Both the position numbers and the translations under genes were made by a program. The notes below the pieces were generated by a model that did not search any database, was not told the origin of the DNA, and saw only the letters and a list, made by a program, of their open reading frames with translations. From Amycolatopsis sp. CA-128772 (GTDB lineage: Bacteria; Actinomycetota; Actinomycetes; Mycobacteriales; Pseudonocardiaceae), in contig NZ_PPHG01000061.1 of NCBI RefSeq assembly GCF_002904295.1, forward strand, positions 1 to 64,000: a DNA stretch of 64,000 nucleotides, written 5' to 3'. Positions 48,096 to 56,543 of the stretch are shown one piece after another (within the stretch, counting starts at the first letter, position 1; each line of letters begins with the position of its first letter).

Positions 48096-49766
48096 TCAGT
48101 CCCGGGGCACCACCGGCAGCCGCAAGGCGCCCGGCGCCTCCGACGGGACCGCCGGGTTCTTCGGCGCCACCGCCGCCACCCGCCGGTACGCCGCACCCAG
48201 CGGCGGCCGCGGATCCGCCTCACCGTGATTCGGCCAGAACGCCATGGCCCGCTCCGCCTGGGCCGTGATGGTCAGGGACGGGTTCACGCCCAGGTTCGCC
48301 GAGATCACCGAGCCGTCCACCACGTGCAGGCCCGGGTGCCCGTACAGCCGCTGGTACGGGTCCACCACGCCCGTCTCCGGGGAGTCGCCGATGGCGCAGC
48401 CGCCGATGAAGTGGCCCGTGATCGGGATGTTCGCCAGGTCCGTCCACGCGCCCTGGGGGAGGCCGCCGATCTTCGCCGCCACGCGGCGGGTCACCTCGTG
48501 GCCCGCCGGGATCCACGACGGCGACGGCGCTCCGGCACCCTGGCGCGTCGTCATCCGGCGGCCGAGCAGGCCGAACAACCGCGGTTTCGTGTACGTCGTC
48601 ACCGAGTTGTCCAGCGTCTGCATCACCAGCAGGCCGATCATGCGCTCCGACCACCGGCGCGGGTTGTGGATGCGCAGCAGGTCGCGGCGGGACCGCCACA
48701 GCTCGCGCAGCCCCAGCACCCAGCGGCGGCGCCCCGGCACCCCGTCCACCAGCACCGTCGCCAGCAGGCCCAGCACGTTGCTGCCGCGCCCGTACCGCAC
48801 CGGCTCGACGTGCGTGTCCGCGTCCGGGTGGATCGACGACGTGATCGCGACCCCGCGCGTGTAGTCCGTGTCCGAGCGCAGTGACCGCGCCGCCAGCACG
48901 GCTTCGGAGTTCGTGCGCGCCAGCAGTCCCAGCCGGGGCGACAACGAGGGCAGCGTGCCCGTGTCCCGCATCCGGTGCAGCAGCCGCTGCGTCCCCAGCG
49001 CAGCCGCGGAGAACACCACCTGCGTCGCGGTGAACGTCCGGCGGGCCCGGCCGCCGGTCCGCCGCGTGTCCACCGCGTAGCCGCCCGCGATGGGCCGGAC
49101 GGACACCGCGGTGGTCAGCGGGTGCACCACCGCACCCGCCTGCTCGGCCAGGTAGAGGTAGTTCTTGACCGTCGTGTTCTTCGCCCCGACCCGGCACCCC
49201 GTCATGCATTCGCCGCAGAGCGTGCAGGAAGTGCGCAACGGGCCCGCGCCGCCGAAGAACGGGTCCACCCCGGACTGTCCGAAGTAGACGCCGACCGGGG
49301 TGCGCCGGTACGTGTGGCCGATGCCCATGTCCTCGGCCACCGAGCGCAGGACGCGGTCCGCGGCCGTCGTCGCCGGGTTCTCGACCACGCCGAGCATCCG
49401 CTTCGCCTGGTCGTAGTACGGCGCCAGCTCCGCCCGCCAGTCCGTGATGTGCGCCCACTGCGGGTCGGTGTAGAACTTGCCCGGCGGCTCGTACAGCGTG
49501 TTGGCGTACACCAGCGAACCGCCGCCGACGCCGGAACCGCTCATCACGAACGTGTTCTTCAGCACGGTCAGCCGCTGGATCCCGAAGCAGCCCAGTGCGG
49601 GCGCCCACAGGTACTTCCGCAGCCGCCACGACGTCTTCGCGAACTCGTCGTCGGCGAACCGGCGGCCGGTCTCCAGCACGCCCACGCGGTAGCCCTTCTC
49701 GGTCAGCCGCAGCGCCGTGACGCTGCCGCCGAACCCCGAGCCGATCACCAGGACGTCGTAGTCCAT
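48096..49766 (-). CDS. GMC-family oxidoreductase (ChoD-like) with a four-Cys motif
   Basis: 556 residues. FAD site DVLVIGSGFGGSVTALRLTE, then MSGSGVGGGSLVYANTLYEP, and the C-terminal GGCAIGDSPETGVVDPYQRL leading to VVDGSVISANLGVNPSLTIT, as in the putative cholesterol oxidase ChoD group. Around residues 187-197 lies TSCTLCGECMTGCRVGAKNT, a C-x2-C-x2-C-x3-C arrangement like a ferredoxin cluster site and found in part of this family. Would oxidise an alcohol, possibly a sterol. The ATG shares a base with the stop of the upstream monooxygenase gene (TGATG), so the two are co-translated. Confidence 0.83.
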   Translation of the reverse strand: MDYDVLVIGSGFGGSVTALRLTEKGYRVGVLETGRRFADDEFAKTSWRLRKYLWAPALGCFGIQRLTVLKNTFVMSGSGVGGGSLVYANTLYEPPGKFYTDPQWAHITDWRAELAPYYDQAKRMLGVVENPATTAADRVLRSVAEDMGIGHTYRRTPVGVYFGQSGVDPFFGGAGPLRTSCTLCGECMTGCRVGAKNTTVKNYLYLAEQAGAVVHPLTTAVSVRPIAGGYAVDTRRTGGRARRTFTATQVVFSAAALGTQRLLHRMRDTGTLPSLSPRLGLLARTNSEAVLAARSLRSDTDYTRGVAITSSIHPDADTHVEPVRYGRGSNVLGLLATVLVDGVPGRRRWVLGLRELWRSRRDLLRIHNPRRWSERMIGLLVMQTLDNSVTTYTKPRLFGLLGRRMTTRQGAGAPSPSWIPAGHEVTRRVAAKIGGLPQGAWTDLANIPITGHFIGGCAIGDSPETGVVDPYQRLYGHPGLHVVDGSVISANLGVNPSLTITAQAERAMAFWPNHGEADPRPPLGAAYRRVAAVAPKNPAVPSEAPGALRLPVVPRD

Positions 49767-51229
49767 CACGCCACCACCCGGAAGTCCGCGACGTCGAGCC
49801 GGCGCGTCCGGCGGTCGTACTCGGTGACCAGGCCCGGCCAGTTGGTCGTCACCCGGCCGTCGGCCTGGCGGTACCAGCTCGTGCAGGCGCTCCACACGCT
49901 GTGGCCCAGCCGCCGCTGCACCTCCCGGTCGTACCGCTCCTCGACCTCCGGCCGGACGTCCAGATAGGACACGCCGGGCCGCGCGAGCTGCTCGACCGCC
50001 TGCCGGATGTACCGCGCCTGGCGCTCGATCATGTAGATGATCGACCCGGCGCCGAGGTTCGTGTTGGGCCCGTAGACGCAGAACAGGTTCGGGAAACCGG
50101 GTACGGCCATGCCCAGGTACGCCCGCGCGCCGCCGGACCACTCCTCCTGCAGTGACCGCCCGCCGAGGCCGCGCACTTCCATCCGGTGCAGGAACTCCGT
50201 CGCGGCGAACCCGGTGCCGTAGATCAGGACGTCCGCCTCGATCTCGGTGCCGTCCTCGACCCGCACGCCCTTCTCGGTGATCTCGCGGATCCGCCGCGTC
50301 TCCACGTCGACGTCCGGCTGCGCCAGCGCGGGCAGGTACTCGTTGGTGAAGAGGATCCGCTTGCAGCCCAGGGGGTAGGCCGGGGTCAGTTTCGCCCGCA
50401 GTTCCCGGTCCTTGATGTGCCGCCGGCGCAGTTGCGCGGTCCGCAACTCGAACACCTTCGCCAGCACGGGGTGGCGCGTCATCGCGTACGTGGCGTACTC
50501 GGCGAGCAGGAAGATCCGCAGCCGGCCGAGCAGCTGGGTCGGCGGCAGGTGCTCGAACAGCCAGTGCTGCCAGCGCCGGTAGCCCGGATCGGACTTCGCC
50601 ATGACGTACGGCGGCGTGCGCTGGAAGACGGTGACGTGCTGGGCGCGTTTCCGCAGCTCCGGCACGAACTGCACGGCGCTGGCCCCGGTCCCGACGACGG
50701 CGACGCGCTTGCCGGTCAGGTCGACGCCGTGGTCCCACCGCGCGGAGTGGAAAGCGTCGCCGGCGAAGCTCTCCCGGTTCGGGATGTCCGGCAGCACCGG
50801 CCGCGACAGCTGCCCGACGGCGGGGACGAAGACGGTCGCCTCGAACGTCTTACCGCCGCGCGTCTCGACGCGCCAGAGCCCGTGCTCTTCGTCGAACGCG
50901 GCCGCGGTGACCTCGGTCCGGTACCGGATGTGGGGTTCGAGCCCGTACTTCGTGATGACGCGCCGCAGGTAGGCGAGGATGTCGGGCTGGTGCGAGAACC
51001 GCTTCGGCCAGCGCGGGTTCGGCTCGTAGGAGAAGGAGTAGAGCGGCGACGGGATGTCGCACGCGGCGCCCGGGTAGGTGTTGTCCCGCCAGACGCCGCC
51101 GGGCTCGGCGGCGCTCTCCAGGATCGTGAAGTCGGTGAACCCGGCCCGCTTGAGTTCGATCGCCGTCCCGATGCCGCCGAATCCGGTGCCCACGATCAGC
51201 ACCGATGGCCCCTTCGCCGCACTGCTCAT
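49766..51229 (-). CDS. Baeyer-Villiger-type flavin monooxygenase
   Basis: 487 residues. FAD site VLIVGTGFGGIGTAIELKRA, WRDNTYPGAACDIPSPLYSF, then the NADPH site VAVVGTGASAVQFVPELRKR followed by VTVFQRTPPYV. The later part has CKRILFTNEYLPAL and DVLIYGTGFAATEFL. Such enzymes insert oxygen into ketones or N/S-oxidise substrates. The start at 51229 is supported by a -10 box 7 bp upstream (leaderless). Coupled to a GMC alcohol oxidase, the pair could turn an alcohol into an ester or lactone by way of a ketone; that order is inferred. Confidence 0.85.
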   Translation of the reverse strand: MSSAAKGPSVLIVGTGFGGIGTAIELKRAGFTDFTILESAAEPGGVWRDNTYPGAACDIPSPLYSFSYEPNPRWPKRFSHQPDILAYLRRVITKYGLEPHIRYRTEVTAAAFDEEHGLWRVETRGGKTFEATVFVPAVGQLSRPVLPDIPNRESFAGDAFHSARWDHGVDLTGKRVAVVGTGASAVQFVPELRKRAQHVTVFQRTPPYVMAKSDPGYRRWQHWLFEHLPPTQLLGRLRIFLLAEYATYAMTRHPVLAKVFELRTAQLRRRHIKDRELRAKLTPAYPLGCKRILFTNEYLPALAQPDVDVETRRIREITEKGVRVEDGTEIEADVLIYGTGFAATEFLHRMEVRGLGGRSLQEEWSGGARAYLGMAVPGFPNLFCVYGPNTNLGAGSIIYMIERQARYIRQAVEQLARPGVSYLDVRPEVEERYDREVQRRLGHSVWSACTSWYRQADGRVTTNWPGLVTEYDRRTRRLDVADFRVVA

Positions 51230-51236
51230 GCGGGAA

Positions 51237-51263
51237 AAGCTACGCACCGGACGCCTGTGACAA
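51237..51263 (-). promoter_or_regulatory. Promoter of the monooxygenase/GMC operon
   Basis: On the minus strand TTGTCA (51263-51258), a 15-bp spacer and TAGCTT (51242-51237), which ends 7 bp before the ATG. No Shine-Dalgarno is present, consistent with a leaderless mRNA. Confidence 0.5.
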
Positions 51264-51304
51264 CAGGCCACGAGCGGTCACACAATCGAGATTTCCGGCC
51301 AGCC

Positions 51305-52399
51305 TTATTCCGCTGGGTCGACCCTGACCTCGTAGGTCTCCGCGGTCGCCTCCGCCCACTTCACCAGCTCGCCCGCCGACTTCTCCAACGCCGCCAAGTC
51401 TCGCTTCGCCAGCTTCTCGAACGGCGACAGCTCGATCGCCGCCGCTTTGCGGGACGCCTTGATCTCCCAGAAGCCGCACACCCGGCCGTCCACCAGCAGG
51501 GTGCCCTTGACCAGGCCGTTGTGCGAGATCACCCGCTTGCGGTAGGCATCGGAGATGATCCGCGTCCGGTCCGCGTAGGACAGGATCATCTGGTCGAAGG
51601 GTCCCAGCAGCCGCGGCGGGGCCGGGACGTCCTCGTCCGGCACCGTCAGCTCCGGCAGGTCCAGCAGCTCGCGGCCGTCCGGGTCGCGGTAGCGGCGCAG
51701 GTCCATCGCCGCAGCCACCTCGCCCAGGCGCGTGATGCCCGCCCACGTCTGCACGTCCGCCACCGTCGCCGGGCCGAACGCGCGCAGGTACCGCGAAATC
51801 AGCGAAGCGGGCGAAGGCGGCGCCAGGGGCGCGCCCACCCATTCGTCCAGGCACGCGTACGTCGTCTGCCCGGCCTTGCCCCAGATCGCTCGCGGCGGCA
51901 CCTGGACCAGGGGCAGCCGGCCTCGGGCCAGGTGGGTCAGGGACGCGGGCGGGACGTCCCAGGTGCGCGCCAGCTCGGCACCCAGCGCCGTGCTGGACAA
52001 CGCCGAAACCGACAGCAGCTCCCGGGCCGCCGAGGCGACCTCGGCGTGGTCCAGGTCGGCCAGCGCCCGTGCGTGCAGGGTGTTCTGCTTCAGGTCGCGG
52101 TCGTAGAGCACCTGGAGCACCGGCCGCCACGCCAGCGCGTCCGCCGCCGTCACCAGGTGGACCGTGCCGCGCATCAGCGCGATCCGCACCACGCGCCGGC
52201 TCTCCAGCAGTTCCACGAGCTCCGCCGGGCGGAACCCCTCCAGCCGCGACCACAGCCCGAAGTAGGGCGGGAACGGCGCCTGCGCCTGGAGCCCGGCCAG
52301 GTGCTCCACCGCGTCGAACGCGGACATCTTCGCCCGGCGCAGCAGCAGCTGGCGGTCCAGGGTCGCGCGGTTCAGCGCGCGCCGGCTCAAGGTCTTCAC
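51305..52399 (-). CDS. AlkX/AlkZ-like winged-helix DNA glycosylase (HTH_42)
   Basis: 364 residues. Three winged-helix modules. The N-terminal LSRRALNRATLDRQLLLRRA precedes AVEHLAGLQAQAPFPPYFGL with a Q-x-Q motif, the catalytic-loop variant of the YcaQ/AlkX branch (AlkZ has H-x-Q). Later come MRGTVHLVTAADALAW, GPATVADVQTWAGITRLGEV, PFDQMILSYADRTRI and GTLLVDGRVCGFWEIK. The family unhooks DNA interstrand crosslinks or excises alkylated bases. No biosynthetic cluster adjoins, so a housekeeping repair role is more likely than self-resistance. Confidence 0.82.
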   Translation of the reverse strand: MKTLSRRALNRATLDRQLLLRRAKMSAFDAVEHLAGLQAQAPFPPYFGLWSRLEGFRPAELVELLESRRVVRIALMRGTVHLVTAADALAWRPVLQVLYDRDLKQNTLHARALADLDHAEVASAARELLSVSALSSTALGAELARTWDVPPASLTHLARGRLPLVQVPPRAIWGKAGQTTYACLDEWVGAPLAPPSPASLISRYLRAFGPATVADVQTWAGITRLGEVAAAMDLRRYRDPDGRELLDLPELTVPDEDVPAPPRLLGPFDQMILSYADRTRIISDAYRKRVISHNGLVKGTLLVDGRVCGFWEIKASRKAAAIELSPFEKLAKRDLAALEKSAGELVKWAEATAETYEVRVDPAE

Positions 52400-52467
52400 C
52401 CGGTCACCCTAACGATCACCCCGGACAGTTCCGGTCCTCGATTGGACACCTTCTCGGCCGGTGATCC

Positions 52468-53535
52468 ATGATTCCGGCCATGGCCGAGCTCGCCGCGCCC
52501 GCCGTCGGGGACTGGGACTTCCCCCGCGGCACCGCGAGCATCGAGCTGATGACCCGGTTCGCCGCCGAGCGCGGCCTGCCCGCGGGCCGCGTGCTCGCCG
52601 CGACCACGCTCACGCCTGAGCTCCTCGCCGACCCGGCCGTGCAGGTCGACGCGCGTCAGGAGCTGGCCGTCGTCCGGGCGCTGACCGCCGTGGACGGTTC
52701 GGACGCGGCCGCACTGGAGCTCGGGCGCCGCTACCGCGTCACCACCTTCGGCATCTTCGGGTTCGCCTGCATCAGCAGCCCGACCCTGCGCGACGCGATG
52801 CTGCTCGCCCTCCGCTACTTCGACCTGAGCTTCGCCTTCTGCATCCCGCACGTCGTCCTCGGCGGCGACCGGCTGACGCTGGAGCTCGACGACAGCCGCG
52901 TTCCTGCCGACGTCGCCCGGTTCCTGGTGCTGCGCGACCTCGCCGCGATCTTCGCCGTCATGCGCGACCTGCTGCCCGAGATCGTCCTCGACGAGCTGAC
53001 CTTCCGGCACGAAACTTTTACGCCGGACGCGTACCTGGCCGCGTTCGGCGTGCAGCCCCGCTTCGGCGCGGACGCCTGCCGCGCCACGCTCGACCCGGCG
53101 CTGCTGACCCGGCCGCTGCCGCAGGCCAACGACCAGACCGTCGCCCTGTGCGCCGCGCAGTGCGAAGCGCTCGTCACCCGGCGGCGGCAGCGGTCGGGCA
53201 TCTCGCAGCAGGTGCGGGAACGCCTGGTCCGGCTCGGCGGCGTCGACGCCGGGATGGACGAGATCGCCCGCCAGCTGACGCTCAGCACGCGCACCCTGCG
53301 CCGCCGCCTGACCGAAGCCGGCACGAGCTACCGGGCGCTGGTCGACGAGGTCCGCCAGACGCTCGCCGAAGAGCTCCTCGACACCGGCGTGCTGTCGGTC
53401 GAGGACGTCGCCTACCGGCTCGGGTACGCCGAGGCGTCGAGCTTCATCCACGCGTTCAAGCGCTGGACCGGGATGACGCCGGCGGCGTTCGCCCGCCGCT
53501 TCCGCGCCGCTCGGCAAGCACCGCCGGGTAGGTGA
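52468..53535 (+). CDS. AraC-family transcriptional regulator (OruR/ArcR-like sensor domain)
   Basis: 355 residues. The N-terminal Arabinose_bd-type sensor domain (about 20-210) has LGRRYRVTTFGIFGFACISS and LRDAMLLALRYFDLSF. The C-terminal AraC helix-turn-helix pair has MDEIARQLTLSTRTLRRRLT and VEDVAYRLGYAEASSFIHAF followed by KRWTGMTPAAFARRF. No ribosome site precedes ATG 52468 or ATG 52480. It is divergent from the AlkX-like gene and its 3' end overlaps the convergent TetR gene by 80 bp. The target is unknown. Confidence 0.87.
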   Translation: MIPAMAELAAPAVGDWDFPRGTASIELMTRFAAERGLPAGRVLAATTLTPELLADPAVQVDARQELAVVRALTAVDGSDAAALELGRRYRVTTFGIFGFACISSPTLRDAMLLALRYFDLSFAFCIPHVVLGGDRLTLELDDSRVPADVARFLVLRDLAAIFAVMRDLLPEIVLDELTFRHETFTPDAYLAAFGVQPRFGADACRATLDPALLTRPLPQANDQTVALCAAQCEALVTRRRQRSGISQQVRERLVRLGGVDAGMDEIARQLTLSTRTLRRRLTEAGTSYRALVDEVRQTLAEELLDTGVLSVEDVAYRLGYAEASSFIHAFKRWTGMTPAAFARRFRAARQAPPGR

Positions 53536-54127
53536 GCTTCAGCAGGTTGAGGAGCGAATCGGTGAGGAAGGTGCGCAGCGCCGCGCGGTCCAGCGTGCCG
53601 CGGATCAGCCACTCCCGCGACGCCGCGCGCAGCATCCCGCCGAACGACCGGATCATCGCGCGCAGCTCTTCGCGCCCTTCGGTCACGCCGGTCATCAGCG
53701 CGGCTTCCAGCACCCGGTCGGCGGCGACCTCGTCGGCCTCCCGCATGATCCGCTCGATCTCGGGGTCGCGCCCGGCCGCCTCCGGCCCGATCACGGTCAG
53801 CCACGCGTCCCGGTTGCGGTCCACGACCTCGATCCACCGTTCGACGCCGATCGCCAGCCGCTGCTCCATCGTGGTGTCCGGCAGCGCTTCGGTGACCGGC
53901 GCCGGCACGATCATCAGTTGCCGCACCACTTCCAGGTACAGTTCCCGCTTGCCGCCGAAGTAGTGGTTGATCAGCGGGCGCGCCACCCCGGCCGCCTCGG
54001 CGATGTCCGAAGTGGACACCGCGGCGTAGCTGGCCGCGCCGAACAGGTGCCGGGCGGCGGCGAGGATCTCGGCACGCCGCTCGGCCGGTTCGAGCCGGCG
54101 GCGCCGGGGCCGGGTCCCACTCGTCAT
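53456..54127 (-). CDS. TetR-family transcriptional regulator
   Basis: 223 residues. N-terminal helix-turn-helix AEILAAARHLFGAASYAAVS, then TSDIAEAAGVARPLINHYFG and GKRELYLEVVRQLM. The ligand domain is all-alpha. The ATG at 54127 follows GAGCGG; the longer open frame upstream has no TetR sequence. A 6-5-6 palindrome at 54158-54174 overlaps its likely -35 TTGACA and is a plausible self-operator. The last 80 bp overlap the convergent AraC gene. Confidence 0.87.
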   Translation of the reverse strand: MTSGTRPRRRRLEPAERRAEILAAARHLFGAASYAAVSTSDIAEAAGVARPLINHYFGGKRELYLEVVRQLMIVPAPVTEALPDTTMEQRLAIGVERWIEVVDRNRDAWLTVIGPEAAGRDPEIERIMREADEVAADRVLEAALMTGVTEGREELRAMIRSFGGMLRAASREWLIRGTLDRAALRTFLTDSLLNLLKLTYPAVLAERRGSGGRTPPASSRSSA

Positions 54128-54157
54128 CCGCTCAGCCTCGCCGGGGATCGGCACCCT

Positions 54158-54174
54158 GTCAACAAGTAGTTGAC
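54158..54174. promoter_or_regulatory. Palindromic operator candidate for the TetR gene
   Basis: GTCAAC-AAGTA-GTTGAC is a perfect 6-5-6 inverted repeat 31 bp upstream of the TetR ATG. It contains the TTGACA that would be the minus-strand -35, the usual place for TetR autorepression. Confidence 0.55.
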
Positions 54175-54319
54175 CCGTTGTCAAAAGAGTGGCTCCGGTG
54201 GCGGGCGGGGGTGTTTCGGGCCAACCTTTGTCGTTACGCAACCGGAACAACCCGCCGGTAACTTCCCGGCACCCGGATGCGACGAGACGGCAGGGGCCCG
54301 CGACCGGGGGTAGGAGCAG

Positions 54320-54631
54320 ATGAACGAAGAAGACGCGCCGATCCGGCCGGCCGGACGCTGGGTGAGCGTCCGCCTGCAGCATCGCCACGTCAGCTTCGAC
54401 GACGGCTTCGAAGCCGAAGAGCCGCTGCCCGGCGGCGACTGCGCGGACGAAGAGTCCCTGACGTACTCGGGGATCGTGATCACCAGTTACGACCACGGCG
54501 AGAAAGTGTCCGAACAGTGGATCCCGCTGGGCGTCGACCCGTCCGAAGCGGACGACGAGCGGCTCATCGGCCAGCTGCGCGAGGCCCTGCTGTGGCAGGC
54601 GGGCCGGCCGCCGCAGACCGCGGAGGACTGA
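54320..54631 (+). CDS. Small acidic hypothetical protein
   Basis: 103 residues. TAGGAG precedes the ATG at 54320. Acidic and probably soluble: RWVSVRLQHRHVSFDDGFEA, LTYSGIVITSYDHGEKVSEQ, then ADDERLIGQLREALLWQAGR. No family recognised. It lies alone between the TetR gene and a terminator shared with the paa regulator gene. Confidence 0.6.
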   Translation: MNEEDAPIRPAGRWVSVRLQHRHVSFDDGFEAEEPLPGGDCADEESLTYSGIVITSYDHGEKVSEQWIPLGVDPSEADDERLIGQLREALLWQAGRPPQTAED

Positions 54632-54634
54632 CCC

Positions 54635-54680
54635 GTCGTGAGGGGTGACGCGGGTTCTGGCCCGCGTAACCCCTCACGAC
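54635..54680. terminator. Very stable bidirectional terminator
   Basis: A 20-bp stem with a single mismatch, GTCGTGAGGGGT-gACGCGGG (54635-54654) and its complement (54661-54680), with the loop TTCTGG. It covers the stop of the minus-strand TetR gene (54674-54676) and follows the small hypothetical gene by 3 bp. Confidence 0.88.
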
Positions 54681-55267
54681 CCGGTGCGCAGGCCCTCGAA
54701 GGCCACCTTGCACACCGCGTCCGCGACCTCGGCCGCCGCCGAACCCCGCCGCGGCTTGTACCACTCGATCAGCGAGTTCACCATGCCGAACACCAGCCGC
54801 GCCGTCACCGCCGGGTCGACGTCCGCGCGGACGTCGCCCTCCGCTTCGGCCTGTTTCACCAGGTCCGTCACCAGGCGGTCGAACTCGCGGCGGCGGGCCA
54901 GCGCGGCCCGCTCCACCTTCGTGTTGCCGCGCACGCGCAGCAGCAGCGTCACGAACGGGAGCCGGTCCGCCAGCACCAGCACGCTGCCCCGCACCAGGTG
55001 CTCCAGCCGGTCGATCGCGCGCCCGTCGAGCTGGGCCGTCTCGTCCGCGACCTCGAACAGGCCGTCCAGCGCGCGGTCCACGGCCAGCCGCAGCAGTTCC
55101 TCCTTGCTGGGAACGTGGTGGTAGATCGCCGACTTCGTGATGCCGAGCTTGCGGGAGAGGTCCTCCATGCTCGTGCCGTCGTAGCCGCGCTCGTTGAACA
55201 GCTTCACCGCCACCTGCAGCAGCGATTCGAGGTCGTAGCCGGGCCGCCCGCGGCGCGGGGTCGTCAC
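54674..55267 (-). CDS. paaR: TetR-family regulator of phenylacetate genes (PaaR-like)
   Basis: 197 residues. N-terminal helix-turn-helix VAVKLFNERGYDGTSMEDLS, then RKLGITKSAIYHHVPSKEEL. C-terminal domain of the KstR2/PaaR type (RLVFGMVNSLIEWYKPRRG). The GTG at 55267 overlaps the paaK stop (GTGA), so it is translated with paaK. Genomic position and the matching operator at 57082-57099 support a repressor of the paa cluster responding to phenylacetyl-CoA; the ligand is inferred from known PaaR proteins. Confidence 0.8.
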   Translation of the reverse strand: MTTPRRGRPGYDLESLLQVAVKLFNERGYDGTSMEDLSRKLGITKSAIYHHVPSKEELLRLAVDRALDGLFEVADETAQLDGRAIDRLEHLVRGSVLVLADRLPFVTLLLRVRGNTKVERAALARRREFDRLVTDLVKQAEAEGDVRADVDPAVTARLVFGMVNSLIEWYKPRRGSAAAEVADAVCKVAFEGLRTGS

Positions 55268-56541
55268 GGCTTGTCCCGCTGGTCGACGATCCGCCGCATC
55301 TTGCCCATCGACCGCTCCAAAGTGTCCGGGTCGACGACGTCCACCGACACCGTCACGCCGACGCCGTCCTTCACGCCGTTGACGAGCGAAGCGGCGGCTG
55401 CCTCCCGTTCGGCCGCGGCGGCGTCGTGGCGCGCCTCCACCCGCACGGTCAGGTGGTCGAGCCGCCCGCGCGTGGACCGGACGAGCTGGAAGTGCGGGCT
55501 CAGCCCGGCCGTCCGCAGCACGATCTCCTCGATCTGCGTCGGGAAGACGTTCACCCCGCGCAGGATGATCAGGTCGTCGGTCCGGCCGGTGACCTTGGCC
55601 ATCCGCCGGAACGCCGGCCGCGCGGTCCCCGGCGAGAGCGCCGTCAGGTCCCGGGTGCGGTAGCGGATGATCGGCAGCGCCTGCTTGGTCAGCGAGGTGA
55701 ACACCAGCTCGCCGGTCTCGCCGCCGCCCAGGACGTCCTCGGAGTACGGGTCGATCACCTCGGGGTAGAAGTGGTCCTCCCAGATGTGCAGGCCGTCCTT
55801 CGTCTCGACGCACTCCTGCGCGACGCCCGGGCCCATCACCTCCGACAGCCCGTAGATGTCGACGGCGTCGAGCGCGAACCGCTCCTCGATCTCGGCGCGC
55901 ATCTGCTCGGTCCACGGCTCGGCGCCGAAGATGCCCACCTTCAGCGACGACGAACGCGGGTCGACTCCCTGCCGCTCGAACTCGTCGAGCAGCGTCAGCA
56001 TGTACGACGGCGTCACCATGATGATCTCGGGCCGGAAGTCGGTGATCAGCTGGACCTGCCGCGCGGTCATCCCGCCGGACGCCGGGATCACCGTGCAGCC
56101 CAGCTTCTCGGCGCCGTAGTGCGCGCCGAGCCCGCCGGTGAACAGGCCGTAGCCGTAAGCGACGTGGACCTTGTGCCCCGGCCGCCCGCCCGCGGCGTGG
56201 ATCGAGCGGGCCATCACCGTGGCCCAGGTGTCGATGTCCTGCTCGGTGTACCCGACGACGGTGGCCTTGCCGGTGGTGCCGCTGGAGGCGTGGATGCGCC
56301 GGACCTGCTCCTGCGGCACCGCGAACATCCCGAACGGGTAGTTCTCACGCAGGTCCTGCTTGGTGGTGAACGGGAACTTCGCCAGATCGGCCAGTTCCTT
56401 GCAGTCGCCGGGGTGGACGCCGGCTTCGTCGAACTTGCGCGTGTAGGCGGGCACGTTCGCGTAGGCGTGCCGGAGTGTCCACTGCAGACGGTCCAGCTGG
56501 AGGGCGGCCAGCTCGTCCGCGCCGATGTTCGCCTCGATCAT
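55264..56541 (-). CDS. paaK: Phenylacetate-CoA ligase
   Basis: 425 residues, standard for PaaK. Activates phenylacetate with ATP and CoA, the first step of the pathway. Motifs: LQWTLRHAYANVPAYTRKFD, PFTTKQDLRENYPFGMFAVP, ASSGTTGKATVVGYT (ATP loop), GAEPWTEQMRAEIEERF, YGLSEVMGPGVAQEC and GRTDDLIILRGVNVFPTQIE. It starts 2 bp after the paaI stop and overlaps the paaR start. Confidence 0.95.
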   Translation of the reverse strand: MIEANIGADELAALQLDRLQWTLRHAYANVPAYTRKFDEAGVHPGDCKELADLAKFPFTTKQDLRENYPFGMFAVPQEQVRRIHASSGTTGKATVVGYTEQDIDTWATVMARSIHAAGGRPGHKVHVAYGYGLFTGGLGAHYGAEKLGCTVIPASGGMTARQVQLITDFRPEIIMVTPSYMLTLLDEFERQGVDPRSSSLKVGIFGAEPWTEQMRAEIEERFALDAVDIYGLSEVMGPGVAQECVETKDGLHIWEDHFYPEVIDPYSEDVLGGGETGELVFTSLTKQALPIIRYRTRDLTALSPGTARPAFRRMAKVTGRTDDLIILRGVNVFPTQIEEIVLRTAGLSPHFQLVRSTRGRLDHLTVRVEARHDAAAAEREAAAASLVNGVKDGVGVTVSVDVVDPDTLERSMGKMRRIVDQRDKP

Positions 56542-56543
56542 GG

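Noticed and set aside
47957..48223. Minus-strand ORF ending in RTTGYPGPPPQ downstream of the GMC gene
   Set aside because: Its first half overlaps the GMC C-terminus in another frame and no ribosome site or start lies in the remainder; the short plausible-looking tail may be chance.
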